Source: Paenibacillus plantarum
GTDB lineage: Bacteria > Bacillota > Bacilli > Paenibacillales > NBRC-103111
Assembly: GCF_013141695.1 (NCBI RefSeq)
Contig: NZ_WHNY01000076.1
Coordinates: 1-56,357 of the forward strand
DNA length: 56,357 nucleotides
Direction of reading: 5' to 3'
Shown: positions 49,024 through 56,357 of the stretch, in pieces
How positions within the stretch are numbered: position 1 is the first letter of the stretch
Layout of the letters: the number at the start of each line of letters is the position of its first letter
Notes under the pieces: generated by a model
Told to the model about the DNA's origin: nothing
Databases searched by the model: none
What the model saw: only the letters and a program-made list of their open reading frames with translations
Program-made: the position numbers and the translations under genes

Positions 49024-50142
49024 ATGTTTTTGAATAAACTCGTACTCAGTCATTATAGAAATTACGATCACATCGAGTTAACGACCAATAACAACGTGAA
49101 TATTCTTCTTGGTCCCAATGCGCAAGGCAAAACGAATTTATTGGAATCCATTTATGTCTTGGCCATGACCAAATCTCATCGAACGCATCAAGATAAAGAG
49201 TTGATCGGCTGGAACGGCGAGCAGACCTTGCTGCATGCAGAGGTTCAGAAAATGTACGGAAACTGCAAATTGGACCTCTCCATCACATCGAAGGGGAAAA
49301 AAGCGAAGATTAATGGTCTCGAGCAAAAGAAGCTCAGTAATTTTATCGGGGCTTTGAACGTGGTCATGTTTGCACCGGAGGATTTAGAGATCGTCAAAGG
49401 AACACCTGGCATTAGACGCCGATTCCTCGATATGGAAATTGGGCAAGTACAGCCCTCCTACCTCCATGATCTCTCCCAATATCAAAAAATATTAGTGCAG
49501 CGGAACAATTATTTAAAGCAGAATTACCCTGGAAAAAGCACACCGGACGCCATGTTGGACATTTGGAATGAACAATTAGCACAGTATGGTGTTAAAATTA
49601 TGAAAAAGCGTCAAAACTTTATAAAGAAGCTGCAAAAATGGGCGGAGAACATTCACAGAGGAATTACGAATGACAGCGAAGCGTTAGTTATTCGATACTC
49701 CCCTTCTTTTGACATGGAGCCATTTGAAGATGAATCTGTTTTATTAAACCAATTTATGATAAAGTTATCTTTGGTGAAAGATCAGGAATTCCGAAGAGGC
49801 GTAACTTTAGTGGGCCCTCATCGTGACGATCTTCTCTTTTTCATAAATGACAAAGAAGTCCAAACGTACGGTTCCCAAGGTCAGCAGCGTACAACCGCGC
49901 TATCACTCAAGCTAGCAGAAATTGAGCTCATTCATGAAGAAGTTGGCGAGTATCCTCTGCTATTGCTAGATGATGTCCTATCGGAACTGGATGAATATAG
50001 ACAGACACAGTTAATTCGCACGTTTCAGCAGAAAGTCCAAACGTTTATTACGACAACAGGTCTAGAGAGTGTTCATTTGGACCAACTGGATCATGCTTCC
50101 GTGTTTCATGTTTTGAAAGGAAATGTAAGCGGCAGGAGCTGA
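49024..50142 (+). CDS. recF: DNA replication and repair protein RecF
   Basis: A 372-residue SMC-like ATPase that helps load RecA at gaps. Seen: Walker A LLGPNAQGKTNLLESIY, the signature YGSQGQQRTTALSLKLAE and Walker B PLLLLDDVLSELD. Length is normal. CAGGAGGATG precedes its ATG by 8 bases. It is between yaaA and remB in the standard order. Confidence 0.98.
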   Translation: MFLNKLVLSHYRNYDHIELTTNNNVNILLGPNAQGKTNLLESIYVLAMTKSHRTHQDKELIGWNGEQTLLHAEVQKMYGNCKLDLSITSKGKKAKINGLEQKKLSNFIGALNVVMFAPEDLEIVKGTPGIRRRFLDMEIGQVQPSYLHDLSQYQKILVQRNNYLKQNYPGKSTPDAMLDIWNEQLAQYGVKIMKKRQNFIKKLQKWAENIHRGITNDSEALVIRYSPSFDMEPFEDESVLLNQFMIKLSLVKDQEFRRGVTLVGPHRDDLLFFINDKEVQTYGSQGQQRTTALSLKLAEIELIHEEVGEYPLLLLDDVLSELDEYRQTQLIRTFQQKVQTFITTTGLESVHLDQLDHASVFHVLKGNVSGRS

Positions 50143-50147
50143 GAAGC

Positions 50148-50396
50148 ATGTTTATTCATTTGGGTGGAGAGAAAATCATTAGAGCGTCTGAATTGATTGC
50201 TATATTTGATATTTCGATTGAGAAGTCATCTAAAATATCAAAGCAATTCATTCAACAAGCATTACAAGATAAAAGAACGGAGCAAATTGGTGAGGAAGAT
50301 TGCAAATCACTAGTCGTTACCAAAAGTAAAGTCTACTATTCCCCCATTTCCTCGACTACGCTCAAGAAAAGAGCTAATCAGTTATTGACGAATTAA
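50148..50396 (+). CDS. remB: extracellular matrix regulator RemB (YaaB, DUF370)
   Basis: An 82-residue protein of the DUF370 family; the RemA relative activates biofilm matrix genes by wrapping DNA, and RemB (YaaB) is the copy encoded between recF and gyrB. Seen: MFIHLGGEKIIRASELIAIFD, and LVVTKSKVYYSPISSTTLKKR, the family pattern. It begins 5 bases after recF; gyrB follows at 35. Confidence 0.92.
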   Translation: MFIHLGGEKIIRASELIAIFDISIEKSSKISKQFIQQALQDKRTEQIGEEDCKSLVVTKSKVYYSPISSTTLKKRANQLLTN

Positions 50397-50431
50397 CTTC
50401 TTTTAATATAAAAAAGCAGGTGAAGAGTAGC

Positions 50432-52348
50432 ATGTCTGTGAATCAAAATGCGTACGATGACAGTCAGATTCAGGTTCTGGAAGGTTTAGAAGCCGTTCGC
50501 AAAAGACCGGGTATGTATATTGGTTCAACTAGTGCCCGAGGACTGCACCATCTCGTGTGGGAAGCTGTTGATAACAGTATCGATGAAGCCCTGGCCGGTT
50601 TTTGTACAAAGATCGATGTGATTGTGCATAAAAATAATAGCATATCCGTTATCGATAACGGACGTGGGATTCCTGTTGGTGAGAATGCCAAACTGAAAAG
50701 ACCGACACTCGAAGTTGTTCTTACCGTGCTTCATGCTGGTGGGAAATTCGGTGGGGACGATTCTGGTTATAAAGTTTCAGGCGGACTTCACGGGGTAGGT
50801 ATCTCTGTTGTAAATGCGTTATCAGAACTGCTTTTGGTTCAAGTTAAGCGTGAAGGCCAAATTCATCAACAAGAATATCGCCGCGGTGTGCCTCAATATG
50901 ATGTGAAAATCATCGGAGAAACGGAAGAAACAGGTACGACAGTTACGTTCCAACCGGATCCAGAGATTTTCAAAGAAACGACAGAATATGATTTCGATAC
51001 GCTGCAATCCAGAATTCGCGAACTCGCTTTCTTGAATAAAGGCATCGAGATTAACTTAATAGATGAGCGTACGGACACGGTAGCAACGCATATGTACGAA
51101 GGCGGTATTGTGTCCTTTGTACAGCATTTAAATCGCAACCGTGAAGTCGTCAATGAATTGCCGATCTATGTTGAAGGTGCTAAAGACAATATTTCCATCG
51201 AGATTGCACTACAGTACAACGATAGCTATACCGAAAACATTTACTCTTTTGCTAACAATATCAACACACACGAGGGTGGAACGCATGAATCAGGATTCAA
51301 GAGCGCACTGACGCGGATCCTGAATGACTATGCCCGTAAAAATAATTCGATCAAAGAAAGCGACTCGAATCTTTCTGGGGATGACGTGCGCGAGGGTCTT
51401 GCTGCGATTATTTCCGTGAAAATTCCAGAGCCTCAGTTCGAAGGTCAAACGAAGACGAAACTTGGTAACAGTGAAGTTCGTGGTATTGTGGAATCCCTTT
51501 TCGCAGAGAAACTGCAAGAATTCCTTGAAGAGAACCCAGCTGTAGCTCGCAAAATTCTCGAAAAAGGTATTCAAGCTGCTAGAGCCAGAGAAGCTGCGCG
51601 TAAAGCTAGAGAATTGACTCGCCGCAAAAGTGCGCTTGAGGTTAGTGCCCTGCCAGGTAAACTAGCAGATTGCTCTTCCAAAGACGCTTCAATCAGTGAG
51701 ATCTACATTGTAGAAGGTGACTCTGCAGGTGGTTCAGCTAAGCAAGGGCGTGATCGTCACTTCCAAGCGATTCTGCCTCTGCGTGGTAAAATTTTGAATG
51801 TAGAGAAAGCACGCTTGGATCGTATCTTATCCAATACTGAAATCCGTGCCATGATTACAGCTTTCGGGACAGGAATCAGCGATGATTTTGATATTACCAA
51901 AGCACGTTATCACAAAATTATCCTCATGACGGATGCCGATGTGGATGGTGCGCATATTCGTACTTTGCTGCTTACTTTCTTATACCGCTACATGAAAAAA
52001 CTAATTGAGACTGGCTATGTGTATATTGCACAACCACCACTCTTTAAGCTTGAGCGTAATAAAACGATTCGATATGCGTATAACGAGAAGCAACGTGAAA
52101 TCATTATGCAAGAGTTTGGTGAAGGCGTGAAAGTCAATGTCCAACGTTACAAAGGACTTGGCGAGATGAATCCGGGCCAGCTTTGGGAAACAACCATGGA
52201 TCCGGAAAGCCGTACGCTTCTGCAAGTGACGATCGAAGATGCTATAGAAGCAGATACACTCTTTGATTCATTGATGGGCGATAATGTAGAGCCTAGACGT
52301 GATTTTATCGAGGAACATGCGAAATACGTGAAAAATTTAGATATCTAA
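50432..52348 (+). CDS. gyrB: DNA gyrase subunit B
   Basis: A 638-residue ATPase subunit that, with GyrA, adds negative supercoils. Seen: the N-terminal EGLEAVRKRPGMYIGSTS, the GHKL ATPase box DNGRGIP, GGKFGGDDSGYKVSGGLHGVG, the TOPRIM metal site EGDSAGGSAKQGRDR, DADVDGAHIRTLLLT, and the C-terminal QRYKGLGEMNPGQLWETTMD. I start at 50432 (MSVNQN), with AGGTG upstream; a GTG 12 bases earlier lacks a site of its own. Standard length. Confidence 0.98.
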   Translation: MSVNQNAYDDSQIQVLEGLEAVRKRPGMYIGSTSARGLHHLVWEAVDNSIDEALAGFCTKIDVIVHKNNSISVIDNGRGIPVGENAKLKRPTLEVVLTVLHAGGKFGGDDSGYKVSGGLHGVGISVVNALSELLLVQVKREGQIHQQEYRRGVPQYDVKIIGETEETGTTVTFQPDPEIFKETTEYDFDTLQSRIRELAFLNKGIEINLIDERTDTVATHMYEGGIVSFVQHLNRNREVVNELPIYVEGAKDNISIEIALQYNDSYTENIYSFANNINTHEGGTHESGFKSALTRILNDYARKNNSIKESDSNLSGDDVREGLAAIISVKIPEPQFEGQTKTKLGNSEVRGIVESLFAEKLQEFLEENPAVARKILEKGIQAARAREAARKARELTRRKSALEVSALPGKLADCSSKDASISEIYIVEGDSAGGSAKQGRDRHFQAILPLRGKILNVEKARLDRILSNTEIRAMITAFGTGISDDFDITKARYHKIILMTDADVDGAHIRTLLLTFLYRYMKKLIETGYVYIAQPPLFKLERNKTIRYAYNEKQREIIMQEFGEGVKVNVQRYKGLGEMNPGQLWETTMDPESRTLLQVTIEDAIEADTLFDSLMGDNVEPRRDFIEEHAKYVKNLDI

Positions 52349-52396
52349 CGTCGTCCGAGACGTTGCAAACGATGTAAGCTTTCAGGAGGAACATTC

Positions 52397-54889
52397 ATGA
52401 GCGAAGAATTACATTCGCAAGTCAAAGAAATTGACATTTCGACCGAAATGCGTACATCCTTCTTAGACTATGCGATGAGTATCATTGTCAGTCGCGCACT
52501 GCCAGATGTTAGAGACGGTTTGAAGCCGGTTCATCGCCGTATCTTGTTTGCGATGTCTGAACTAGGTATGTCTCCAGATAAGCCACATAAGAAATCAGCG
52601 AGAATCGTTGGTGAAGTTATCGGTAAGTATCATCCACACGGTGATACCGCTGTTTACGAAACCATGGTTCGGATGGCACAAGATTTCTCCCTGCGTTATA
52701 TGCTTGTTGATGGGCATGGGAACTTTGGATCCATCGACGGCGATATGGCAGCAGCTATGCGTTATACCGAGGCACGTTTATCGAAGATTGCTATGGAGCT
52801 TCTTCGTGATATTAACCGAGAGACAATCGATTTTAAACCAAACTACGATGGCGAAGAAAATGAACCCGTCGTTCTCCCTTCTCGTTTCCCGAACTTACTC
52901 GTTAACGGTAGTTCAGGGATCGCCGTAGGTATGGCAACGAATATTCCTCCACATAACCTTAGAGAGGTTATCGAGGGTATTCAGATGATGATCGAGAATC
53001 CAGATGTCACGCCTATGGAATTAATGCAAGCGATCAAAGGGCCTGATTTCCCAACGGCCGGATTCATTCTTGGACGCGAAGGCATCAGATCAGCCTATAC
53101 CACAGGTAGAGGCTCCGTTACGATGAGAGCTAGAACGGTCATTGAAGAGAATAATAATAAGGCTAGAATCATTGTGAATGAGCTGCCTTATCAAGTAAAT
53201 AAAGCAAGATTAGTAGAGAAAATTGCTGAGCTTGTGCGTGAGAAGAAGATCGACGGAATCACAGATCTTCGAGATGAGTCAGACCGTAACGGGATGCGTG
53301 TGGTTATTGAGCTACGACGCGATGTTAATCCTAACGTTGTTCTGAACAACTTGTTCAAACAGACAGCCATGCAATCCAATTTTGGAATCATTATGCTCGC
53401 TCTCGTCAACGGAGAACCAAAAGTTTTGAATCTTCGTGAGATGCTGCATTATTATCTTAAACATCAGCAAGAAGTTATTCGTCGTAGAACCGAATTCGAT
53501 TTGCGTAAAGCGGAAGCTAGAGCGCACATTCTAGAAGGTTTACGTATTGCACTTGATCATCTGGATCAAGTTATTGCATTAATTCGCTCTTCTCGTACAA
53601 CGGATGAAGCGAGAGAAGGACTCATGACGACATTTAGTTTGAGTCTGGATCAAGCACAAGCCATTCTCGATATGCGTTTACAGCGTTTGACAGGTTTGGA
53701 ACGTGAGAAGATTGAAGCGGAATACGCGGAACTCATGAAGAGAATTGCTGAGCTTAAAGCGATTCTTGCCGATGAGCAGCTGATTCTTGCGATCATTAGC
53801 GAAGAACTGAATGAAATTAAAGAAAAGTTCGGTGATGACCGACGTTCGGAGATTACAGTTGGTGAAGAAAGCATTGAAGATGAAGACCTTATCCCACGTG
53901 AAGATGTCGTTATTACGATAACGCACACTGGCTACATTAAGCGCCTACCGGTTACGACGTATCGGAACCAGAAGCGTGGAGGACGCGGTGTTGTCGGTAT
54001 GGATACGAAAGATAATGACTTCGTGGAACATTTGTTCGTAACGAATACACATCATTATCTGATGTTCTTTACGAATAAAGGTAAAGTCTATCGTTTGAAA
54101 GCTTATGAGATTCCAGATTTGAGCCGTACAGCTCGTGGAACACCAATTATTAACTTGATTCAAATCGAACAAGGGGAAACCGTCAATGCGGTCATTCCTG
54201 TTGAAAGCTTTGAAACAGAGCAGTATCTGTTCTTTGCAACGAAGCAAGGGGTTGTTAAGAAAACACCAATTGATGATTATTCAAACATTCGTAAAGGCGG
54301 TTTAATCGCCATTAATTTACGAGAAGATGATGATCTCATTGGTGTGAAGCTTACGGACGGTAACCAGGGCATTATTATGGGAACCAAGCTAGGAATGTCC
54401 ATTCACTTCCCAGAGAGTGATGTGCGTTCAATGGGCAGATCGGCTACGGGAGTAAAAGGTATTCACTTGGATGATGAAGATGCTGTCATCGATATGGACG
54501 TTGTTCATGAAGATAATAGTGTACTAATCGTAACGTCCAAAGGCTTCGGCAAGCGGACACCTGTTTCCGAGTATCGGATTCAATCACGTGGCGGTAAAGG
54601 GATCAAAACTTTAAATGTCACGGAGAAGAACGGTCCGATTGTCGGTCTTAAAGTGGTGCAAGAAGATGAGGATCTGATGATTATTTCCGCATCGGGTACT
54701 GTCATACGTACAAGCATGGACGGCATTTCTGTTATGGGGCGTAATACGCAAGGTGTCCGTCTGATTAACATACGTGAAGATGACGAAGTAGGGACGTTGG
54801 CTCGCGTTCAGAAGAATGAAGAACAGAACGAGTCTGAGGAAGACGGCGACTGGGAAGAGTCAGCAGAAGCAACAGAGTCAGAAGAATAA
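52397..54889 (+). CDS. gyrA: DNA gyrase subunit A
   Basis: An 830-residue breakage-reunion subunit. Seen: DVRDGLKPVHRRILFAM, the quinolone-site segment HPHGDTAVYETMVRMAQ with Thr84 and Glu88, the catalytic Tyr123 in RYTEARLSKIA, the coiled-coil tower, then the six-bladed C-terminal beta-pinwheel with the GyrA box NQKRGGRGV. The tail after about 806 is acidic (EEQNESEEDGDWEE). AGGAGGA precedes the ATG. Thr at position 84 occurs naturally in many species and does not by itself mean resistance. Confidence 0.98.
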   Translation: MSEELHSQVKEIDISTEMRTSFLDYAMSIIVSRALPDVRDGLKPVHRRILFAMSELGMSPDKPHKKSARIVGEVIGKYHPHGDTAVYETMVRMAQDFSLRYMLVDGHGNFGSIDGDMAAAMRYTEARLSKIAMELLRDINRETIDFKPNYDGEENEPVVLPSRFPNLLVNGSSGIAVGMATNIPPHNLREVIEGIQMMIENPDVTPMELMQAIKGPDFPTAGFILGREGIRSAYTTGRGSVTMRARTVIEENNNKARIIVNELPYQVNKARLVEKIAELVREKKIDGITDLRDESDRNGMRVVIELRRDVNPNVVLNNLFKQTAMQSNFGIIMLALVNGEPKVLNLREMLHYYLKHQQEVIRRRTEFDLRKAEARAHILEGLRIALDHLDQVIALIRSSRTTDEAREGLMTTFSLSLDQAQAILDMRLQRLTGLEREKIEAEYAELMKRIAELKAILADEQLILAIISEELNEIKEKFGDDRRSEITVGEESIEDEDLIPREDVVITITHTGYIKRLPVTTYRNQKRGGRGVVGMDTKDNDFVEHLFVTNTHHYLMFFTNKGKVYRLKAYEIPDLSRTARGTPIINLIQIEQGETVNAVIPVESFETEQYLFFATKQGVVKKTPIDDYSNIRKGGLIAINLREDDDLIGVKLTDGNQGIIMGTKLGMSIHFPESDVRSMGRSATGVKGIHLDDEDAVIDMDVVHEDNSVLIVTSKGFGKRTPVSEYRIQSRGGKGIKTLNVTEKNGPIVGLKVVQEDEDLMIISASGTVIRTSMDGISVMGRNTQGVRLINIREDDEVGTLARVQKNEEQNESEEDGDWEESAEATESEE

Positions 54890-54895
54890 AATGTA

Positions 54896-54928
54896 GGGAT
54901 GGGGCTTACAAACCCATCCCTTTTACTT
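54896..54928 (+). terminator. terminator after gyrA
   Basis: GGGATGGG pairs perfectly with CCCATCCC across a 9-nt loop and is followed by TTTTACTTTA. It lies 7 bases past the gyrA stop. Confidence 0.9.
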
Positions 54929-54970
54929 TACAATAAGAAGTATAAGAAATAGTAAGGTGAGTGAAGGACC

Positions 54971-56038
54971 GTGCCGACAGTAGCCGTTTCGCAATTAAAA
55001 TATGGTGAAAGATTAGGCGATATTGTAATAACCAAGATGGGCAATACGCTTTTTCACAAAGGAAGAATCATTCAGGAGAGAGAGCTCGAAATTCTGAAAG
55101 CATTTCTCATTCCTTCTGTTTATATTGAAGTTAAGAACGGCAATGAAGTGGAGCAAGAGAGTGAAGAGCCCAAAGTGAAAGAAGTTGAGACTGTTCATCC
55201 GTTTTATGTGGAATATCATAATATGGTGAAACTGATGAAGAGAGTTTTCCTTCTTGCTAATGGCGGACAACAGCTTCCTATCTTAGAAATTCGGACAGGT
55301 CTCGAATCGCTAATTCGACATATTGATGCTTATAAAGTGCTCACCTTCACACCTAAGAACCGGAATCTACATGAGTATATTTATCATAAAAGTATTTTAG
55401 TAAGCTTAGCCTCGTACTCCTTAGCAAAATGGGCAGGTCTTCCGCAGAAGGATTTGCTTCAAATTGCAATAGCAGGTTTACTTCACGATATTGGTACGAG
55501 CAAAGTGGATCGCACACTTCTGGAGAAGAAGACGCCTTTAAATGCTTCAGAAATGGACGAGATTAAGCAACATACACTGATTGGCTACCAGATTCTTAAG
55601 AATATGTCTGGCATTAATGAAGGTGTGAAACTAACAGCGCTTCAACATCATGAAAGAGAAGATGGCTCAGGCTATCCGCTCGGCGTAAAGTCTGACAAGA
55701 TTCATGTGTATGCCAAAATTGTTGCCATTGCTGATATCTATAACGCGATGACGAATGAGCGATATTACAAAGGTGCTCTATCGCCCTATGTAGTATTAGA
55801 GCAGTTGTTGAACGAATCCTTCGGTAAAGTAGATCCTACACTCGTTCAAGTCTTTATGAACAAATCCACGCAAATTAGTAACGGTACACTTGTGAAACTA
55901 AGTGACAACCGTGTAGGTGAGATCGTGTTCTCTGATCGCTCACATCCTACAAGACCATGGGTTAATGTCAATGGTACAATCGTTAACTTAACCGTCGAAA
56001 GAAATCTATTCATTCAAGATGTGATTGGCCATATTTAA
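54971..56038 (+). CDS. HD-GYP domain phosphodiesterase
   Basis: A 355-residue soluble protein with an N-terminal region of about 130 residues of unrecognised type and a C-terminal HD-GYP domain. Seen: LLHDIGTSK (His172, Asp173), QHTLIGYQIL, and HHEREDGSGYP at 226-236, the full HHExxDGxGYP motif, so c-di-GMP hydrolysis is likely. It starts at a GTG with GAAGGA ahead. It stands alone between gyrA and an rRNA operon, each bounded by terminators. Confidence 0.93.
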   Translation: MPTVAVSQLKYGERLGDIVITKMGNTLFHKGRIIQERELEILKAFLIPSVYIEVKNGNEVEQESEEPKVKEVETVHPFYVEYHNMVKLMKRVFLLANGGQQLPILEIRTGLESLIRHIDAYKVLTFTPKNRNLHEYIYHKSILVSLASYSLAKWAGLPQKDLLQIAIAGLLHDIGTSKVDRTLLEKKTPLNASEMDEIKQHTLIGYQILKNMSGINEGVKLTALQHHEREDGSGYPLGVKSDKIHVYAKIVAIADIYNAMTNERYYKGALSPYVVLEQLLNESFGKVDPTLVQVFMNKSTQISNGTLVKLSDNRVGEIVFSDRSHPTRPWVNVNGTIVNLTVERNLFIQDVIGHI

Positions 56039-56050
56039 ATTGCTCTGGTT

Positions 56051-56082
56051 AACCTTCACTCTCAGCGAGTGAAGGTTTTTTT
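56051..56082 (+). terminator. terminator after the HD-GYP gene
   Basis: AACCTTCACTC pairs perfectly with GAGTGAAGGTT across a 5-nt loop and runs into seven T. It lies 12 bases past the stop codon. Confidence 0.93.
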
Positions 56083-56183
56083 ATATTGTAAATAAAGCTT
56101 GCAATCCTTTCAGGTATTTGTTATATTACTCCTTGTCGCTTCGGCGGTCGAACGAAAGAACGAAAGAAATTAAAAAAAAGTTC
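56083..56183. other. gap upstream of the rRNA promoter
   Basis: AT-rich, with an A-run TTAAAAAAAAG just before the -35 that may act as an UP element for the rRNA promoter. Nothing else is recognised. Confidence 0.5.
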
Positions 56184-56357
56184 TTGCAATTGAGTAGGCC
56201 GATGTGGTATATTGATCAAGTCGCCTTTGAGGGGCGAAGGATTAATAAGGAAATAATTGATCTTTGAAAACTGAACAACGAGTGAGTAAGCACAGTCGAG
56301 CAATCGACTATAAAAGAGATTGCAAAATCTCGCTAGCATCAAAATGAGCATTTCAGC
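56184..56357 (+). promoter_or_regulatory. rRNA operon promoter and leader with boxA
   Basis: TTGCAA (56184-56189), 18 bp, TATATT (56208-56213) forms the promoter. The leader contains TGATCTTTGAAAACT (56258-56272), a boxA antitermination element (consensus TGCTCTTTGAAAACT), followed by CTGAACAACGAG, which recurs in Paenibacillus and Bacillus rrn leaders. The 16S gene itself starts beyond the window. Confidence 0.9.

Noticed and set aside
52637..52660. GyrA Thr84 as a quinolone-resistance mutation
   Set aside because: Thr at this place is the natural residue in many bacteria; resistance changes are typically to bulky or hydrophobic residues.
1..56357. CRISPR arrays, insertion sequences, prophage or integrase genes
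   Set aside because: No regularly spaced direct repeats with spacers, no transposase or integrase motifs were found on either strand.

Overview
The window is the chromosomal replication-origin region of a spore-forming, low-to-moderate GC Firmicute, most likely a Paenibacillus or close relative in the Paenibacillaceae. Evidence: the order rpmH-rnpA-yidC-khpB-mnmE-mnmG-rsmG-noc-parA-parB on one side of the origin and dnaA-dnaN-yaaA-recF-remB-gyrB-gyrA on the other; the walRKHIJ and rpsF-ssb-rpsR clusters; sporulation genes (yyaC, noc, a SpoIIIJ-type yidC); Bacillus-type DnaA boxes, parS and PurBox operators. Species cannot be fixed from the sequence alone.

Layout. The origin lies at about 45.5-47.6 kb. 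Most genes left of it are on the minus strand and all genes right of it are on the plus strand, so nearly everything is co-directional with its replication fork. The origin looks bipartite: a DnaA-box cluster upstream of dnaA, and a second cluster with an AT-rich, DnaA-trio-like stretch between dnaA and dnaN. Right arm: dnaA, dnaN, yaaA, recF, remB, gyrB, gyrA, an HD-GYP protein, then the promoter and boxA of an rRNA operon whose 16S gene lies beyond the window. Left arm, moving away from the origin: rpmH/rnpA/yidC/khpB; the tRNA-modification and methyltransferase genes mnmE/mnmG/rsmG; a perfect parS; noc; parA/parB (with a second parS inside parB); a cysteine desulfurase, DUF4446, yyaC, DUF3343, an MscS channel and DUF951; tRNA-Ser(CGA); a lipoprotein and yjzC; rpsF-ssb-rpsR.

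An apparently inserted accessory operon follows (23.3-29.8 kb): two metallophosphoesterases, a CUT1-type ABC importer (lipoprotein plus two permeases), a GntR/FCD regulator and a tyrosine-phosphatase-family enzyme. It reads as an uptake and dephosphorylation module for an unknown phosphoester. Then come the MazG-like gene, yybS, gdpP, rplI, dnaB, purA, an unknown membrane-anchored protein, an M23 peptidase, the WalRKHIJ cell-wall system, a tiny convergent gene, HtrA, a 55-residue CxxH/CxxC protein, a second accessory block (LysR plus NCS2 permease; TetR plus SDR) and rlmH.

Most interesting non-coding signals: (i) purA has a strong promoter next to an inverted PurBox pair and a leader of about 330 nt holding a terminator-like hairpin and a second structured element; (ii) degenerate AT-rich repeats of one family at 4.85-5.03 kb and 17.64-17.83 kb; (iii) a 29-bp tandem repeat with nested palindromes at 6.86-6.93 kb. 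No CRISPR array, insertion sequence or prophage gene was seen.
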